This document shows, piece by piece, positions 20,801 through 25,637 of a stretch of 64,000 nucleotides of DNA. The notes beneath the pieces were generated by a model. The model did no database searches. It worked only from the letters and a program-made list of their open reading frames with translations, and was not told where the DNA came from. The position numbers and the translations under genes are program-made. Location of the stretch: NCBI RefSeq assembly GCF_002483235.1, contig NZ_DLHN01000026.1, forward strand, positions 1,989 through 65,988, given 5' to 3'. The DNA comes from Pedobacter glucosidilyticus (lineage in GTDB: Bacteria > Bacteroidota > Bacteroidia > Sphingobacteriales > Sphingobacteriaceae). The first letter of the stretch is position 1. The number at the start of each line of letters is the position of its first letter.

Positions 20801-22014
20801 CTTTAGAAGATACTCCTCTAACTTTCTCTATTACCAATAATGATTTCCATGCTGATGGCATCAATACAGGTAGTGTAAATGTGATTACCAATCCACAAAA
20901 GGGAAGGGTGCAAATGATGCAAAACGGCAATGCGATTTATACACCAGGCTTAAATGAATTTGGTTTTGATAGTTTTACATATACCGTAAGAGATGCTTTA
21001 GGTAGATTGTCTAATATAGCTACGGTAAACATTACAATTGTTGCAGTTAACGATGCGCCTTTAGCTGTGGATGATGAATTTTATGTAAAAAAAGATAGTA
21101 CCATAAGAGCAAATGTTGCTTTAAATGATAGCGACCCAGACCAAGACCCACTACGCTTTAGGGTTATACAAAGTACTACCAGAGGTAGTTTAGCTCAGTT
21201 TGATGAATCCGATGGCTCGTTTATTTACATCCCTAACCTTAATTTTAAAGGTATGGATAGCTTTAAATATATCATCACAGATCCTTCTGGTTTGAGAGAT
21301 ACCGCATTGGTAACCCTGTTTACACAACCGGTAGTTACAGTGAGCCTTACACCAGCGGCCTCCATATTATTAGAGGGAGATACCTTAACCGTTACTGCAA
21401 AACTTAGCGAATCTTTGTTTCAGGACGTAAATTTTGTTTTAAATTTCACAGGGACGGCACAACAAAATATAGACTATACATTAAGTGGTAATTTTGATAC
21501 GATGATGATTCCTGCAGGAGACACTATCACCGTACAAAAATTTAGCTTACATGCTTTAAAGGATTTTTTAAGAGAAGGACAAGAAACTGTAGAAATAGCA
21601 ATTACAGCACCAGACCCTGCCGCTTTCGTGAATATTGGAACAGGTACCAGTGTGGTTATAACCGATTTTTATCCAGAGGATAAACCCATTGGACCGGAAG
21701 AAAATGGCGAAATAAACCCAGATCCTTACATGTCTCCTAACGGTGATGGATTAGGAAATGAGAAATTTATCATTTATAATATAGAACGTTTTCCAGATAA
21801 CGAGGTTATTATTTACAACCGCTGGGGTAATGAAGTATATAAAACAAAAGGTTACAATAATAAAGACAACGCCTTTTCTGGATTTTCTAATGTAGGTATT
21901 TTAGCAAATAGCCAAACTCCAGTTATAGATGGTGTTTATTTCTTCCTGATTTATACCAAAACAGCAAATCAGGAACAAAAAATGAATAAAGGCTACGTGA
22001 TAATAAGAAGATAA
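5818..22014 (+). CDS. Giant Calx-beta repeat adhesin with type B type IX sorting domain
   Basis: About 5,398 residues. A GTG at 5764 is in frame, but ATG 5818 gives a clean signal peptide (MNNLYTKSLFILSILYFIIIQLSFA) and is preferred. Order of parts: an N-terminal unique region to about 7320; a DUF11-like Ig-type domain (about 7330-7740, ADLEVISITPSKTSYCVGED); one single Calx-beta domain (7798-8121); 18 pairs of alternating Calx-beta domains (about 8125-20770); two cadherin-like tandem-95 domains with VANDD and AVDDEF starts (20775-21330); a last Calx-beta domain (about 21337-21680); and a CHU_C-type domain (21715-22011; MSPNGDG, IYNRWGNEVY, DGVYFFLI, KGYVIIRR). That end is the type B signal for type IX secretion. 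The DD and NDD motifs closing each domain are the usual calcium ligands of Calx-beta. The role as a long surface adhesin is inferred. The porP/sprF-like gene follows 103 bases downstream, as is usual for type B cargo. Confidence 0.93.
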   Translation: MNNLYTKSLFILSILYFIIIQLSFAEGSREMAASGGNRAYFRSSNNTTVNFPFPTRARVYVYARLGETLNIGSSAVGIGNGAINVTAPNNTTYTTTTQGLITGRAQEIVGPTLNGGADGGYIPFTIPVSAGQEGIWQIEFIAPTNTDNDVAVLLATDNWTQQNTSYISAFDVSVKNTNNTAFINGRAFLNVFCGNMGSFSSRFAAIFKILTKDGYQYDVNNNGQAGYRFLFFVNNKGFRDINGDARYKSVNGTNPLPSVQDPRLPDTGTDITHKIFFNTPDASMPATAPTPGGNTTWLYTTPNSPQAANFLFEGVEGTQNQAGTAPLGANLSFETNQSGSYIIDIDINQNGIFTDAVDRRLTGIAAAGYNSIYWDGLNGLGVKVQGSFTFSPSNLNLSLVGGEVHFPFIDVENNIDGIIITRTNGVGAPNSIVYWDDSEITGGGEGPPNPIVSPINGVSSATNGHKWGSNTYSSTAFGNEVGLDTWTYVISNTVLPFMNVTLKEADLEVISITPSKTSYCVGEDISYVVRVRNNGPDAVSGAKFAFNFPTQFVVSSTSSTVTTGTATITGSATTSSQYTATLDMSNNAVIAFTINGSLANYPGGTLNTSASILRPIDVTDPDATNEDALPPTDPLIECNAGITGCNNIKEDASVSINVRTISVVSATVAEGTGGTRNLSFPVSLSAVSACDISVDYSIVNGTTQASDFAGLTSGNITIPAGSTTANILIPIATDNIIEANETFTLTLSNPTGGNTIFLGTATGTINNDDNAQITITKVDGNEENAIPARFIFSFPPGVFADADTEVKYELSGTSTGNVPDYPEALTGSIIIPAGQQSATLTLNTINDDIVEGTETVVIDIVEINSPYSLPLGTNITLNPAVPTLNIFDNDVATLTLSNPVVLAEGNSGTTAFNYTVTLNKATSSSFTVNYNTSNNTATIADNDYATSSGTLTFNGFLNEVQNITVLVNGDQKLEANESFNLSLTTLNNNFSGRLTIPSPNTSGTIVNDDAANITITKADGAEGGQNATFTFTLDNGKMADQNLVIPYALTGTALANLDFNGTAIGNIVLSAGQNSVSLTLNVIDDNLVEGNEDLTLTTGAIANPYGIIVNNSPQTITITDNDNANISISNVTEAEGDSGDKTFSFNVTLNNAVKESFSVNYFTTNGTALAGEDYQAVTSGTLGFSGNAAEVRNISITVNGDEKIEANEVFTVTLQNLSKNFNNHLTIGNATATGNIINDDTSTIQISSSNGNETGQLAATFTFSFAPGVTVDSPTEISYTLAGSATATADYTGLTSGTITIPAGQNSATLTLPVIDDNTVEGTETIILSSSLVNSPYAISVSNSPQSLNILDNDTGTLTLIGPPDVTEGADATTKTVLFQVQLNKATERPFAVDYDTNNITATAGEDYTTENGSLSFSGTLNEIRTISVTINGDAKIEADELFSLVLSNLSENFGGLLTLANTSATAKILNDDSGNITITSTNGAEGGAAAVFTFSLPAGIVADQAITFNYTLGGLALGNDSDYTGALTGTITIPAGSNSASLNLPVIDDAIVEGTETISITTGAVTSPYNILIANSPQTLNITDNDFATLSISDASITEGDNGTKTLSFDVTLNQPTKESFNVTYSTADATAIAGEDYLAAVNNTVTFNGTAGELRTINITLNSDTKIEADETFTLNLSTLSNNFGGHLAFADAMATGTILNDDQAQLSITASNGNEQGLVPATFTFALPTGITVDKNTSITYTLSGSASNGTDYTGAITNTVVLFANTGSITVTLPVIDDDLVENTETLILTINNLVSDYNLTAQSSTANANILDNDAATLQLTGPPSITEGASATTQNVAFKVVLSKATQRPFTVNYTTVNGTASATDQDFVLQNSQLSFTGATAGETITVNIVVNGDAKIEADELFNFTISGLSDDFGGLLTIPQSTASATILNDDAGDITITAADGAEGGANGYFRFSFPTNVTSDQATVINYVLSGTATNTDYLADPSPVTITIPAGQNSAQLNINVVDDAIVEGQETLELNVVAVNSAYGISLTNNTASLNIQDNDVAEILVTAPPAAPEGNVGTSTQTFTFRLTAATAQPFSIPYQTVNGSAIAGEDFVLKTGNLNFNGQANEQQTVEIVINGDTKVEPNEVLNLLLGNLSNNFQNRLSIPVLSSAATIQNDDSGVIRMVVSNGSEDGINGKIRFEFLNGATAAQPIVLNYSLAGTALSSGLDADYTADFPSSITIPAGASFAEITLSVINDTRIEDIETVEIIGLALDAAYPGISLDPARPILNISDNDQAELVLTGPPSVLEGNTGFTTLSYTVKLSKATGAGFNINYSTQDQTATTGNSDYVASSGTLNFTGLANETKTINVLVNGDIDIEPNETFTLQLSGLDNNFNNRLVVQGSPLAVNILNDDNDNINITKLNGEEGGNNGSFTFSLPVGVVASENLTIDYVIDGTALSGTDHAATSGTLVLAAGSNAINLPIIINDDLIVEGTETVRITALVRTNSLNIGINNPQETITITDNDEATLTITAVNQPELNSSVSNMLFTVTLNKQTALPFTLAYDSADVTATAGEDYQAVPTGASLSFSGAANETETISIAITGDTKIEANEVFNIILGALSNNFEGRLIIPANTVNGTIENDDAAVITITKEDAAEGGSNGQFIFSFPTGFTSDKETLINFSLGGTANGAGVDYTADPLATTITIPANAPSATLTLNINDDDLVEFTENVSLTAVTINSVYSGITLNPVLPVVNITDNDVAQLTLTGITAVNEGNSGSTEVTYTVTLNNATVSPFRVDYTATGITASTADQDYLDLAGFIDFFGQAGESKTFKLFIRGDQKIEADETLAISLSAPSINFDNRLTVQGSPLQLNILNDDTGTITISSENGEEGIKDGLFRFSLPAGITADQDININYLLSGSATTGLDFTNLPGSITINAGANSVVLPVQIDDDAVVEGTETLSLSATLPLSIYGITLANAAQSLDILDNDRAKIAINNISVQEGNSSTQTLNFTVSLDKATKLPFNLIYSTQNVTATAGEDYVARINNVLNFNGDANETQNIAITYNGDLKIEQDEVFNLVLGAISNTFENRLALDNAASVGKATLLNDDAGTIRVTALNGTEDGTKGIFRFSFMNGATSDAPTVINYTLGGIALAPEDYTSLNLNSITIPAGTSSIDAELNIIDDAIVEGNEIVSISGVNVSTPYPLVVENTLPTLQIIDNDLAQISLNAPLSIVEGNLGDVSFADFIITLNNETATSFNINFTSTDDQAKASDQDYIPLAGILNFNGTAGEFKTVRIAINGDRKIEANEAFNFLISNLSTNFSNRLSFAQTQTSATILNDDNSNITITKEDGEERADGTKPAIFKFNFDTDVTVDQNIIIPYTLSGTAIGQGTDYNGDINGNITIPANSNEFILNLPVRDDQEVELTENVIITTGLVASSYPILINNSGISLAILDNDDATLTLTGPAPMNEGNVGTSPFTFTVSLNKKVSAPFTVKYKTIDGTATTSDQDYTPTSGNLSFNGNAGETINFTVDVKGDRKIEANEVFSMLLDSLSENFNNRLTLVSPIVNATIGNDDLGDITISSLNGKETGAQKGQFIFSLPAGITVDKPIQINYVLSGTASAGLDYNNPASGSITIPANRNSAILDINVIDDTLLEETETVVLSVNNVISDYNVQMRSSIDTLSIEDNDISILSINGPLSITEGNTGTQTLTFEVKLDKAVASNFTVYYRTQDATATSTTNDYQSTNGTLAFAGLANETKTITVTINGDTRVEGTEFFELLLENLSLSYDGRLRISGSPSRGIILDDDNNPLNKSLTITKIDGEEGANNASFSIAFPSGVTLDTDTEIFYTLGGTAAINQDFQTATTGSLTIPAGQNSVTLNLIVTDDAIVEDTETVSLITGNINNSNYQDIVVLNSPLTLQIADNDVASLSIQASQIQEGDNGVSQMSFELLLDKQTSTGFDVSFRTADATATVVDQDYIAKAETISFTGDANERKTITITINGDINIERDEQFNLILEPLADNFNNRLSIPINTVTGTILNDDDAQVTITKTDGAEGGVPASFIFSLPPNVLTDEPIQIDYQLAGTALAASVDYVGANTGSITIAPYQNSATLSLPVVDDSLIEEDETISINISALNTLYTGAIILNPLIPTAIIRDNDEAALRISGPISVSEGNTGTTALTFTVSLDKNTGRSFSINYTTADGSATVAGNDYIPRNGTLNFAGNASESYPITILVNGDRNIEQTEDFFVNLLGLTDTFNNRLSVIGAPARGIILDDDNIAANKNIMITALNGSEDGIDVRFRFSFPPQVVSDVATSIPYALTGTATNNDYTGALTGTVTIPAGQNNVVLSLPVVNDEIIEGKETLILTTGVVINNSFNGITVVNSPAQAEIEDNDSGVLSIQNIEVNEGNLGISEAVFTINLNKQTSLPFTLSYATADATATLADADYIDANSQISFTGNANENRIVKIVINGDRKLEADETLRLLLGTLSRTFEGRLTVQNSSAAATIKNDDNAVITVTGLNGAEAGGQAARFIFSFPTGIVADIPTVINYTLGGTATAGDTDYRGAVNGIIAIPAGQERVILELPVIDDDIVEDDETISITINSINSNYINAISLNPILPVVKIIDNDVTTLRISDAIRINEGNNGTTQFNFSVTLEKATGDNFTINYTTQDGTATIIDNDYNETSGVLSFAGTAGETRTVTVFVNGDLKLEGNEDFNFIISGLSNNFNNRLTIPINTSRGTILNDDDGIVTISKIDGTEGLQNAQFIFSLPPGVTSDQPINISYRLAGTAGGSDYVANPATGILTIPIGQNNVALSINVTDDLVLEETETVAINSIQISNVYNNVSLAQPVPVINIFDNDVANLTIAGPAPDLEGNTGQKTFNFSITLDKATDRSFTLDYNTYDISATTANRDYESRTGRLSFAGFAGETKTIAVPVIGDIELENNESFGFRIFGLSTNFAGKMILGNDANATILNDDIGPVANDDRVSTLEDTPLTFSITNNDFHADGINTGSVNVITNPQKGRVQMMQNGNAIYTPGLNEFGFDSFTYTVRDALGRLSNIATVNITIVAVNDAPLAVDDEFYVKKDSTIRANVALNDSDPDQDPLRFRVIQSTTRGSLAQFDESDGSFIYIPNLNFKGMDSFKYIITDPSGLRDTALVTLFTQPVVTVSLTPAASILLEGDTLTVTAKLSESLFQDVNFVLNFTGTAQQNIDYTLSGNFDTMMIPAGDTITVQKFSLHALKDFLREGQETVEIAITAPDPAAFVNIGTGTSVVITDFYPEDKPIGPEENGEINPDPYMSPNGDGLGNEKFIIYNIERFPDNEVIIYNRWGNEVYKTKGYNNKDNAFSGFSNVGILANSQTPVIDGVYFFLIYTKTANQEQKMNKGYVIIRR
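8125..20770 (+). repeat. 18-copy super-repeat of paired Calx-beta domains
   Basis: Each unit is about 700 bases (about 234 residues) and contains a B domain (ITITK.DGAEGG...IPAGQNSATL...DD.VEGTET...NITDND) followed by an A domain (EGNSGT...GTLSFNG...INGDxKIEANExF...ATILNDD). I counted 18 A motifs and 18 B motifs in strict alternation. The copies have diverged, so DNA identity is moderate, unlike the collagen repeats at the window start. Confidence 0.85.
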
Positions 22015-22117
22015 TTTGATTAGAAGTAAAATAATTATTAAGGGTAACACCACCAAGGTTTTTGCCGTAAAAAACCACTTAGAGGGCATTTATTTGATTT
22101 AAAATTTCAAATGTTTG

Positions 22118-23059
22118 ATGGTTCCTCTCTTGCTTGGTATGAGGGTATTACTGCTTACTGTATTTCTGATTTTACTGATAATGGGCGTACAAGCACAGCA
22201 ACAGGCTATGTATACCCAATATATGTTTAATACACTGGCCATCAATCCGGCATACCCAACCTTAGATGAATCTTTATCAGTAACAGCTTTATCCAGACAT
22301 CAGTGGGTGGGCTTTAAAGGTGCACCCAATACACAAACAATCTCTATACACTCGCCTATTGGTACTAGTGAGACTTTTATTGGGGGTTTACTGATTAATG
22401 ACCAGATAGGGGAAGTGATTAAAGAAACAGGCGGTTATATTACCTTAGCACAAAGAGTACAAGTTGGTTATGAATCTTATTTATCTGTTGGGGTTAATGG
22501 AGGATTAAGCAGCTTTAGAGGTAATTTCTCTGAAAATTACCCTTTTAGTCCAGAGTCTTTTAACGATCCTGTTTTTCAAAATGTAAGTAATCTTAGAGGG
22601 AATTTTGGAGTAGGAGTGATGTTATTTTCTAGTAAATACTATGTAGGTTTATCATCTCCTCATTTTTATAACAGAGATTTGTCAGACTTAGGGCAACCCA
22701 ATATTGCAGGACGTTACAAACCTCATTATCTGTTGCAAGCAGGTTATCTTATCAATTTAAACGATATTTTAAAGTTAAAGCCCAATATTTTGGCTAAATA
22801 TGTTCACGGTTCTCCTTTACAATTTGATATTAATGCCAATATGTTAGTAAGCGACCGTCTTTGGTTAGGTGTATCGTACCGTACTTTAGACTCTTTTGAT
22901 GCCATGGCATCTTTCTTCGTTAATCCGGATTTTCAAGTAGGCTATTCTTATGATTTTACCAATACAGCTTTAGCTACTGTACAAAAAGGTTCTCACGAAA
23001 TTATGGTAAAGTTTAGGATGCCGGTTTTTGGTAGAGACCACACAGCTTGTTATTTTTAG
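22118..23059 (+). CDS. PorP/SprF family type IX secretion outer-membrane protein
   Basis: About 313 residues. A signal peptide (MRVLLLTVFLILLIMGVQA) is followed by QQQAMYTQYMFNTLAINPAYPT, the conserved N-terminus of the PorP/SprF family, and SRHQWVGFKGAP; the rest is a predicted outer-membrane barrel. In known cases these proteins sit next to, and are needed for surface attachment of, type B cargo such as SprB. Here it directly follows the giant adhesin, so it is very probably its dedicated partner. Start choice: TTG 22115, ATG 22118 and ATG 22139 are all in frame; 22139 gives the tightest signal peptide. No terminator separates it from the adhesin, so the two may be co-transcribed. Confidence 0.9.
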   Translation: MVPLLLGMRVLLLTVFLILLIMGVQAQQQAMYTQYMFNTLAINPAYPTLDESLSVTALSRHQWVGFKGAPNTQTISIHSPIGTSETFIGGLLINDQIGEVIKETGGYITLAQRVQVGYESYLSVGVNGGLSSFRGNFSENYPFSPESFNDPVFQNVSNLRGNFGVGVMLFSSKYYVGLSSPHFYNRDLSDLGQPNIAGRYKPHYLLQAGYLINLNDILKLKPNILAKYVHGSPLQFDINANMLVSDRLWLGVSYRTLDSFDAMASFFVNPDFQVGYSYDFTNTALATVQKGSHEIMVKFRMPVFGRDHTACYF

Positions 23060-23074
23060 CAATCAAAATTATAT

Positions 23075-23145
23075 TTGTCACATTGAGCGGAGTCGAAATG
23101 TTATCTGATATGCTCAGAAAGGCTTCGACTCCGCTCCTGACACAA
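23075..23145. repeat. Palindromic intergenic repeat (GAGCGGAGTCGAA family)
   Basis: GAGCGGAGTCGAA (23085-23097) pairs perfectly with TTCGACTCCGCTC (23124-23136), with further pairing through TTGTCA and TGACACAA on the outside and a 26-base loop. It lies between two convergent genes (porP/sprF and metF), which suggests a bidirectional terminator or transcript stabiliser. The core GGAGTCGAA is also used in the hairpin after gldN at 48203. Confidence 0.75.
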
Positions 23146-23182
23146 AATTGTGATTTGAAACAGCCTTTATTGAGTTTCTAAA

Positions 23183-23211
23183 AGAAGTCTTATTTTTAAA
23201 AAATAGCTTCT
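23183..23211 (-). terminator. Weak hairpin at the metF stop codon
   Basis: On the minus strand AGAAG...TATTTTT pairs with AAAAATA...CTTCT, overlapping the stop codon and followed by TTT only. It may be a weak terminator working with the larger palindrome at 23075-23145. Confidence 0.35.
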
Positions 23212-24152
23212 GCAATTTGTCTGGTTTGTTCTGGCCTGCCCATGGTATAGAAATGTAGAACCGGAGCGCCAAAATCCATCAATTCTTTACACTGTTTAAT
23301 CATAAACTCGGTACCAACCTGTTTTACATCTTTAGGGTTTTTACAGCTTTGTACAGCTTCGCATAAATCCTCGGGTAAATCTATATGGAATATTTTTGAT
23401 AGATTAACCAATTGGCTTAATGCGCTTATAGGCTTTAAACCTGGTATAATAGGTACATTGATGTCGTTTTCTCGGCATTTCTTTACAAAATCAAAATACT
23501 TTTGGTTATCAAAAAACATTTGGGTAACGATGAAATCGGCACCCATTTCTACTTTCTTTTTCAAATATTTAAAATCTGTAGCTAGGTTTGGCGCTTCAAA
23601 ATGTTTCTCGGGATAACCCGCTACACCAATACAAAAATCACTTTTATATTCGCTCTCCACATCCTCATGTAAAAACTTACCTGCATTATGGTTTTTAACT
23701 TGGGCTAACAAATCTGTAGCATACGCATGTCCGCCTGGGGTAGGTATAAAAGAAGCATCTGCTTTGCGGGCATCGCCTCTTAAAACCAAAACATTATCAA
23801 TACCTAAAAACTGTAAATCTAATAAGGCATTTTCTGTTTCTTCTTTGGTAAAACCTCCGCATATTAAATGTGGTACGGCATCAATCTTATATTTGTTTAG
23901 GATAGCAGCACAAATAGCAATGGTACCTGGCCTTCTTCTGTAAGATAATTTTTCTAGCAGACCGTTTTCTTTTTGTTTGTAGATATAATCTTCACGTAAA
24001 GAAGTTACATCAATAAAAGGAGGCTTAAACTCTAGAAGAGGTTCAATAGCATCATAAATCCACTGAATACTTTGTCCTTTAACAGGAGGTAAAAGCTCAA
24101 AAGAGAAAAGTGTTTTACCTTTTGCGTTTTTTATATGATCTGTAATTTTCAT
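23196..24152 (-). CDS. metF: 5,10-methylenetetrahydrofolate reductase
   Basis: 318 residues, the normal length. MetF reduces 5,10-methylene-THF to 5-methyl-THF with a flavin cofactor, supplying the methyl donor for MetH. Visible family features: FSFELLPP near the N-terminus, a TIM-barrel pattern with VPHLICGG, NVLVLRGDA, the FCIGVAGYPEKH segment, ADFIVTQMFFD and VPIIPGLKPI. It is the last gene of the minus-strand set metH - four-helix protein - EamA transporter - metF; spacing to the transporter gene is 15 bases. Expression is probably governed by the SAM-I riboswitch ahead of metH, although 5 kb away, or by a separate internal promoter that I cannot identify. Confidence 0.95.
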   Translation of the reverse strand: MKITDHIKNAKGKTLFSFELLPPVKGQSIQWIYDAIEPLLEFKPPFIDVTSLREDYIYKQKENGLLEKLSYRRRPGTIAICAAILNKYKIDAVPHLICGGFTKEETENALLDLQFLGIDNVLVLRGDARKADASFIPTPGGHAYATDLLAQVKNHNAGKFLHEDVESEYKSDFCIGVAGYPEKHFEAPNLATDFKYLKKKVEMGADFIVTQMFFDNQKYFDFVKKCRENDINVPIIPGLKPISALSQLVNLSKIFHIDLPEDLCEAVQSCKNPKDVKQVGTEFMIKQCKELMDFGAPVLHFYTMGRPEQTRQIAEAIF

Positions 24153-24167
24153 GTTTGCTGTTCAAAA

Positions 24168-25109
24168 TTATCTATTTGTTTCAGGATTTACCTGTTCAAT
24201 TTCTTTTTTTTGATGGCTGGTTAAAAATACACCAATAATAACCAAAACAGAACCTAAAAACTCTTGCAAAGTAAAGGCTTCATTTAAGATTAACCAACCT
24301 AAAAATATAGTTGATACGGGTCCCACTGTTGCTACAATAGCACCTTTATTTGCTCCAAGAATTCTTATCCCTTCCATTACTAAAAATGTAGGTATTACGG
24401 TGCTGATGATGGCTAAAGCAAATCCGTATGCGTAAATGGTCCAAGAATAAGTTAATAATAAGCCGTCTCCTAAAATTAGGTAATGCGCTATCACGTATAA
24501 ACAAGAAATCATCATGGCAAGGCTATTAAAATTTACCGAACCATATTTTTGGATATACTTACTCCCAAAAACCAAATATAATGCATAAGTGATAGCACTG
24601 ATAAAAATATAAATAGCACCTTTTATACTATTTGCTGTACTAAAAATATCGTTATTATACACAATAACCAATAATCCTAAATAGGTGATGATAAGTGCTT
24701 GAGCAATCTGTAAAGTAATTTTTTTCTTTAAAAATAGGTAAGAAAAAATCACTACAAAAGTAGGATAGCTGAAAAGTATAATACGCTCTAATCCGGCAGT
24801 TACGTAAGCTAGCCCCATAAAATCAAATAAACTAGCTATATAATAACCCAACAATGCTAAGCCACAAATGATAGCAATGTCTTTTCCTGATATCTGTTTA
24901 ATGCTATTATTTGGATTTTTACGATGATTTAAAAAAGCAATAAGCATAAAAAAGGGTAAAGAAATAGCGAAACGTAGCGTTAACAAAGTTAAAGCGTCAA
25001 CCGGAGCCTCTTGATAAGCCAGCTTAATCATAATCGCTTTCGCGGAAAAGCATATCGCCCCTATCGCAATCAGGAGAATACCTTTTGTTGTATTGATTTG
25101 GTTTGGCAT
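24168..25109 (-). CDS. DMT/EamA family transporter
   Basis: 313 residues with about ten hydrophobic membrane segments in two homologous halves of five, the EamA pattern. Examples are GILLIAIGAICFSAKAIMI at the start of the first half and GAIYIFISAITYALYLVFG at the start of the second, with FLGWLILNEAFTLQEFLGS near the end, where the typical NE in a membrane loop is present. Members export amino acids, metabolites or drugs; the substrate cannot be told. Its place between metH and metF hints at a link with methionine or sulfur metabolites, but this is only context. Confidence 0.88.
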   Translation of the reverse strand: MPNQINTTKGILLIAIGAICFSAKAIMIKLAYQEAPVDALTLLTLRFAISLPFFMLIAFLNHRKNPNNSIKQISGKDIAIICGLALLGYYIASLFDFMGLAYVTAGLERIILFSYPTFVVIFSYLFLKKKITLQIAQALIITYLGLLVIVYNNDIFSTANSIKGAIYIFISAITYALYLVFGSKYIQKYGSVNFNSLAMMISCLYVIAHYLILGDGLLLTYSWTIYAYGFALAIISTVIPTFLVMEGIRILGANKGAIVATVGPVSTIFLGWLILNEAFTLQEFLGSVLVIIGVFLTSHQKKEIEQVNPETNR

Positions 25110-25137
25110 TTGGGGTCTAGTTTGTTAGAATCTAGTT

Positions 25138-25152
25138 GGTTAGTTTGTTAGG
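25138..25152. repeat. Left arm of a 15-base inverted repeat around the four-helix-bundle gene
   Basis: GGTTAGTTTGTTAGG here is the exact reverse complement of 25609-25623. The surrounding bases 25116-25160 carry further TAGTTTGTTAG and CTAGTTGG copies. Confidence 0.8.
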
Positions 25153-25166
25153 AATTAGTTGGATTG

Positions 25167-25541
25167 CTAGCTGTTTTTTTTTGTGTTTTGGAATCTTATA
25201 AATCCGTTTATTAGTTTTCCAACGTGTTCAATGCATTGGAGCGTTTTATTAAAATCGACTTCATTTATAAAATTCAAATCTTTTGAAATATATATCTGCG
25301 TTTCAAGTTCATAAAGCGAGCCTCTTGCAATTGATAAAAAATGGATAGTTTCTTTTATGTGTTGCCTTCCACATCCTTCTGCAATATTAGATGGAACAGA
25401 AACCACGCATCTTCTCATTTGTGAAATAATGCCAAATTGCTCTTCCTTTGGGAAAGATGCGGTAAGATGATAAATACAGGAAGCTAAATCTTTAGCCTGT
25501 TTCCAAACATCTAATTCCGTGTATTTTTGATAACCAGCCAT
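25167..25541 (-). CDS. Four-helix bundle protein (23S rRNA intervening-sequence protein family)
   Basis: 124 residues. The features of the family are plain: YTELDVWKQAKDLA at the start, FPKEEQFGIISQMRRCVVSVPSNIAEGCGR in the middle and FLSIARGSLYELETQI. The family was named from proteins encoded inside 23S rRNA intervening sequences; free-standing copies are common in Bacteroidota and related Avd proteins act with diversity-generating retroelements. Molecular function of this one is unknown. The gene interrupts the metH-metF operon and is framed by an inverted repeat (25138-25152 and 25609-25623) plus short tandem repeats, which suggests it came in as a small mobile unit. No reverse transcriptase is in the window. 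Confidence 0.88.
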   Translation of the reverse strand: MAGYQKYTELDVWKQAKDLASCIYHLTASFPKEEQFGIISQMRRCVVSVPSNIAEGCGRQHIKETIHFLSIARGSLYELETQIYISKDLNFINEVDFNKTLQCIEHVGKLINGFIRFQNTKKNS

Positions 25542-25553
25542 ATTCTTAACTTT

Positions 25554-25637
25554 CTAACCACCTAACCATCTAACCACCTAACCATCTAACCACCTAACCA
25601 TCTAACCACCTAACAAACTAACCACCTAACAAACTAA
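25554..25637. repeat. Tandem CTAACCAC/CTAACCAT repeat and right arm of inverted repeat
   Basis: Alternating 8-base units CTAACCAC and CTAACCAT (16-base period) run about 5 times, ending in two CTAACAAA variants. The run touches the metH stop codon. Bases 25609-25623 are the inverted partner of 25138-25152. Confidence 0.85.

Noticed and set aside
6093..20930. Many minus-strand ORFs of 60-119 codons inside the adhesin gene
   Set aside because: They repeat with the period of the Calx-beta array and have no independent motifs, so they mirror the coding strand.
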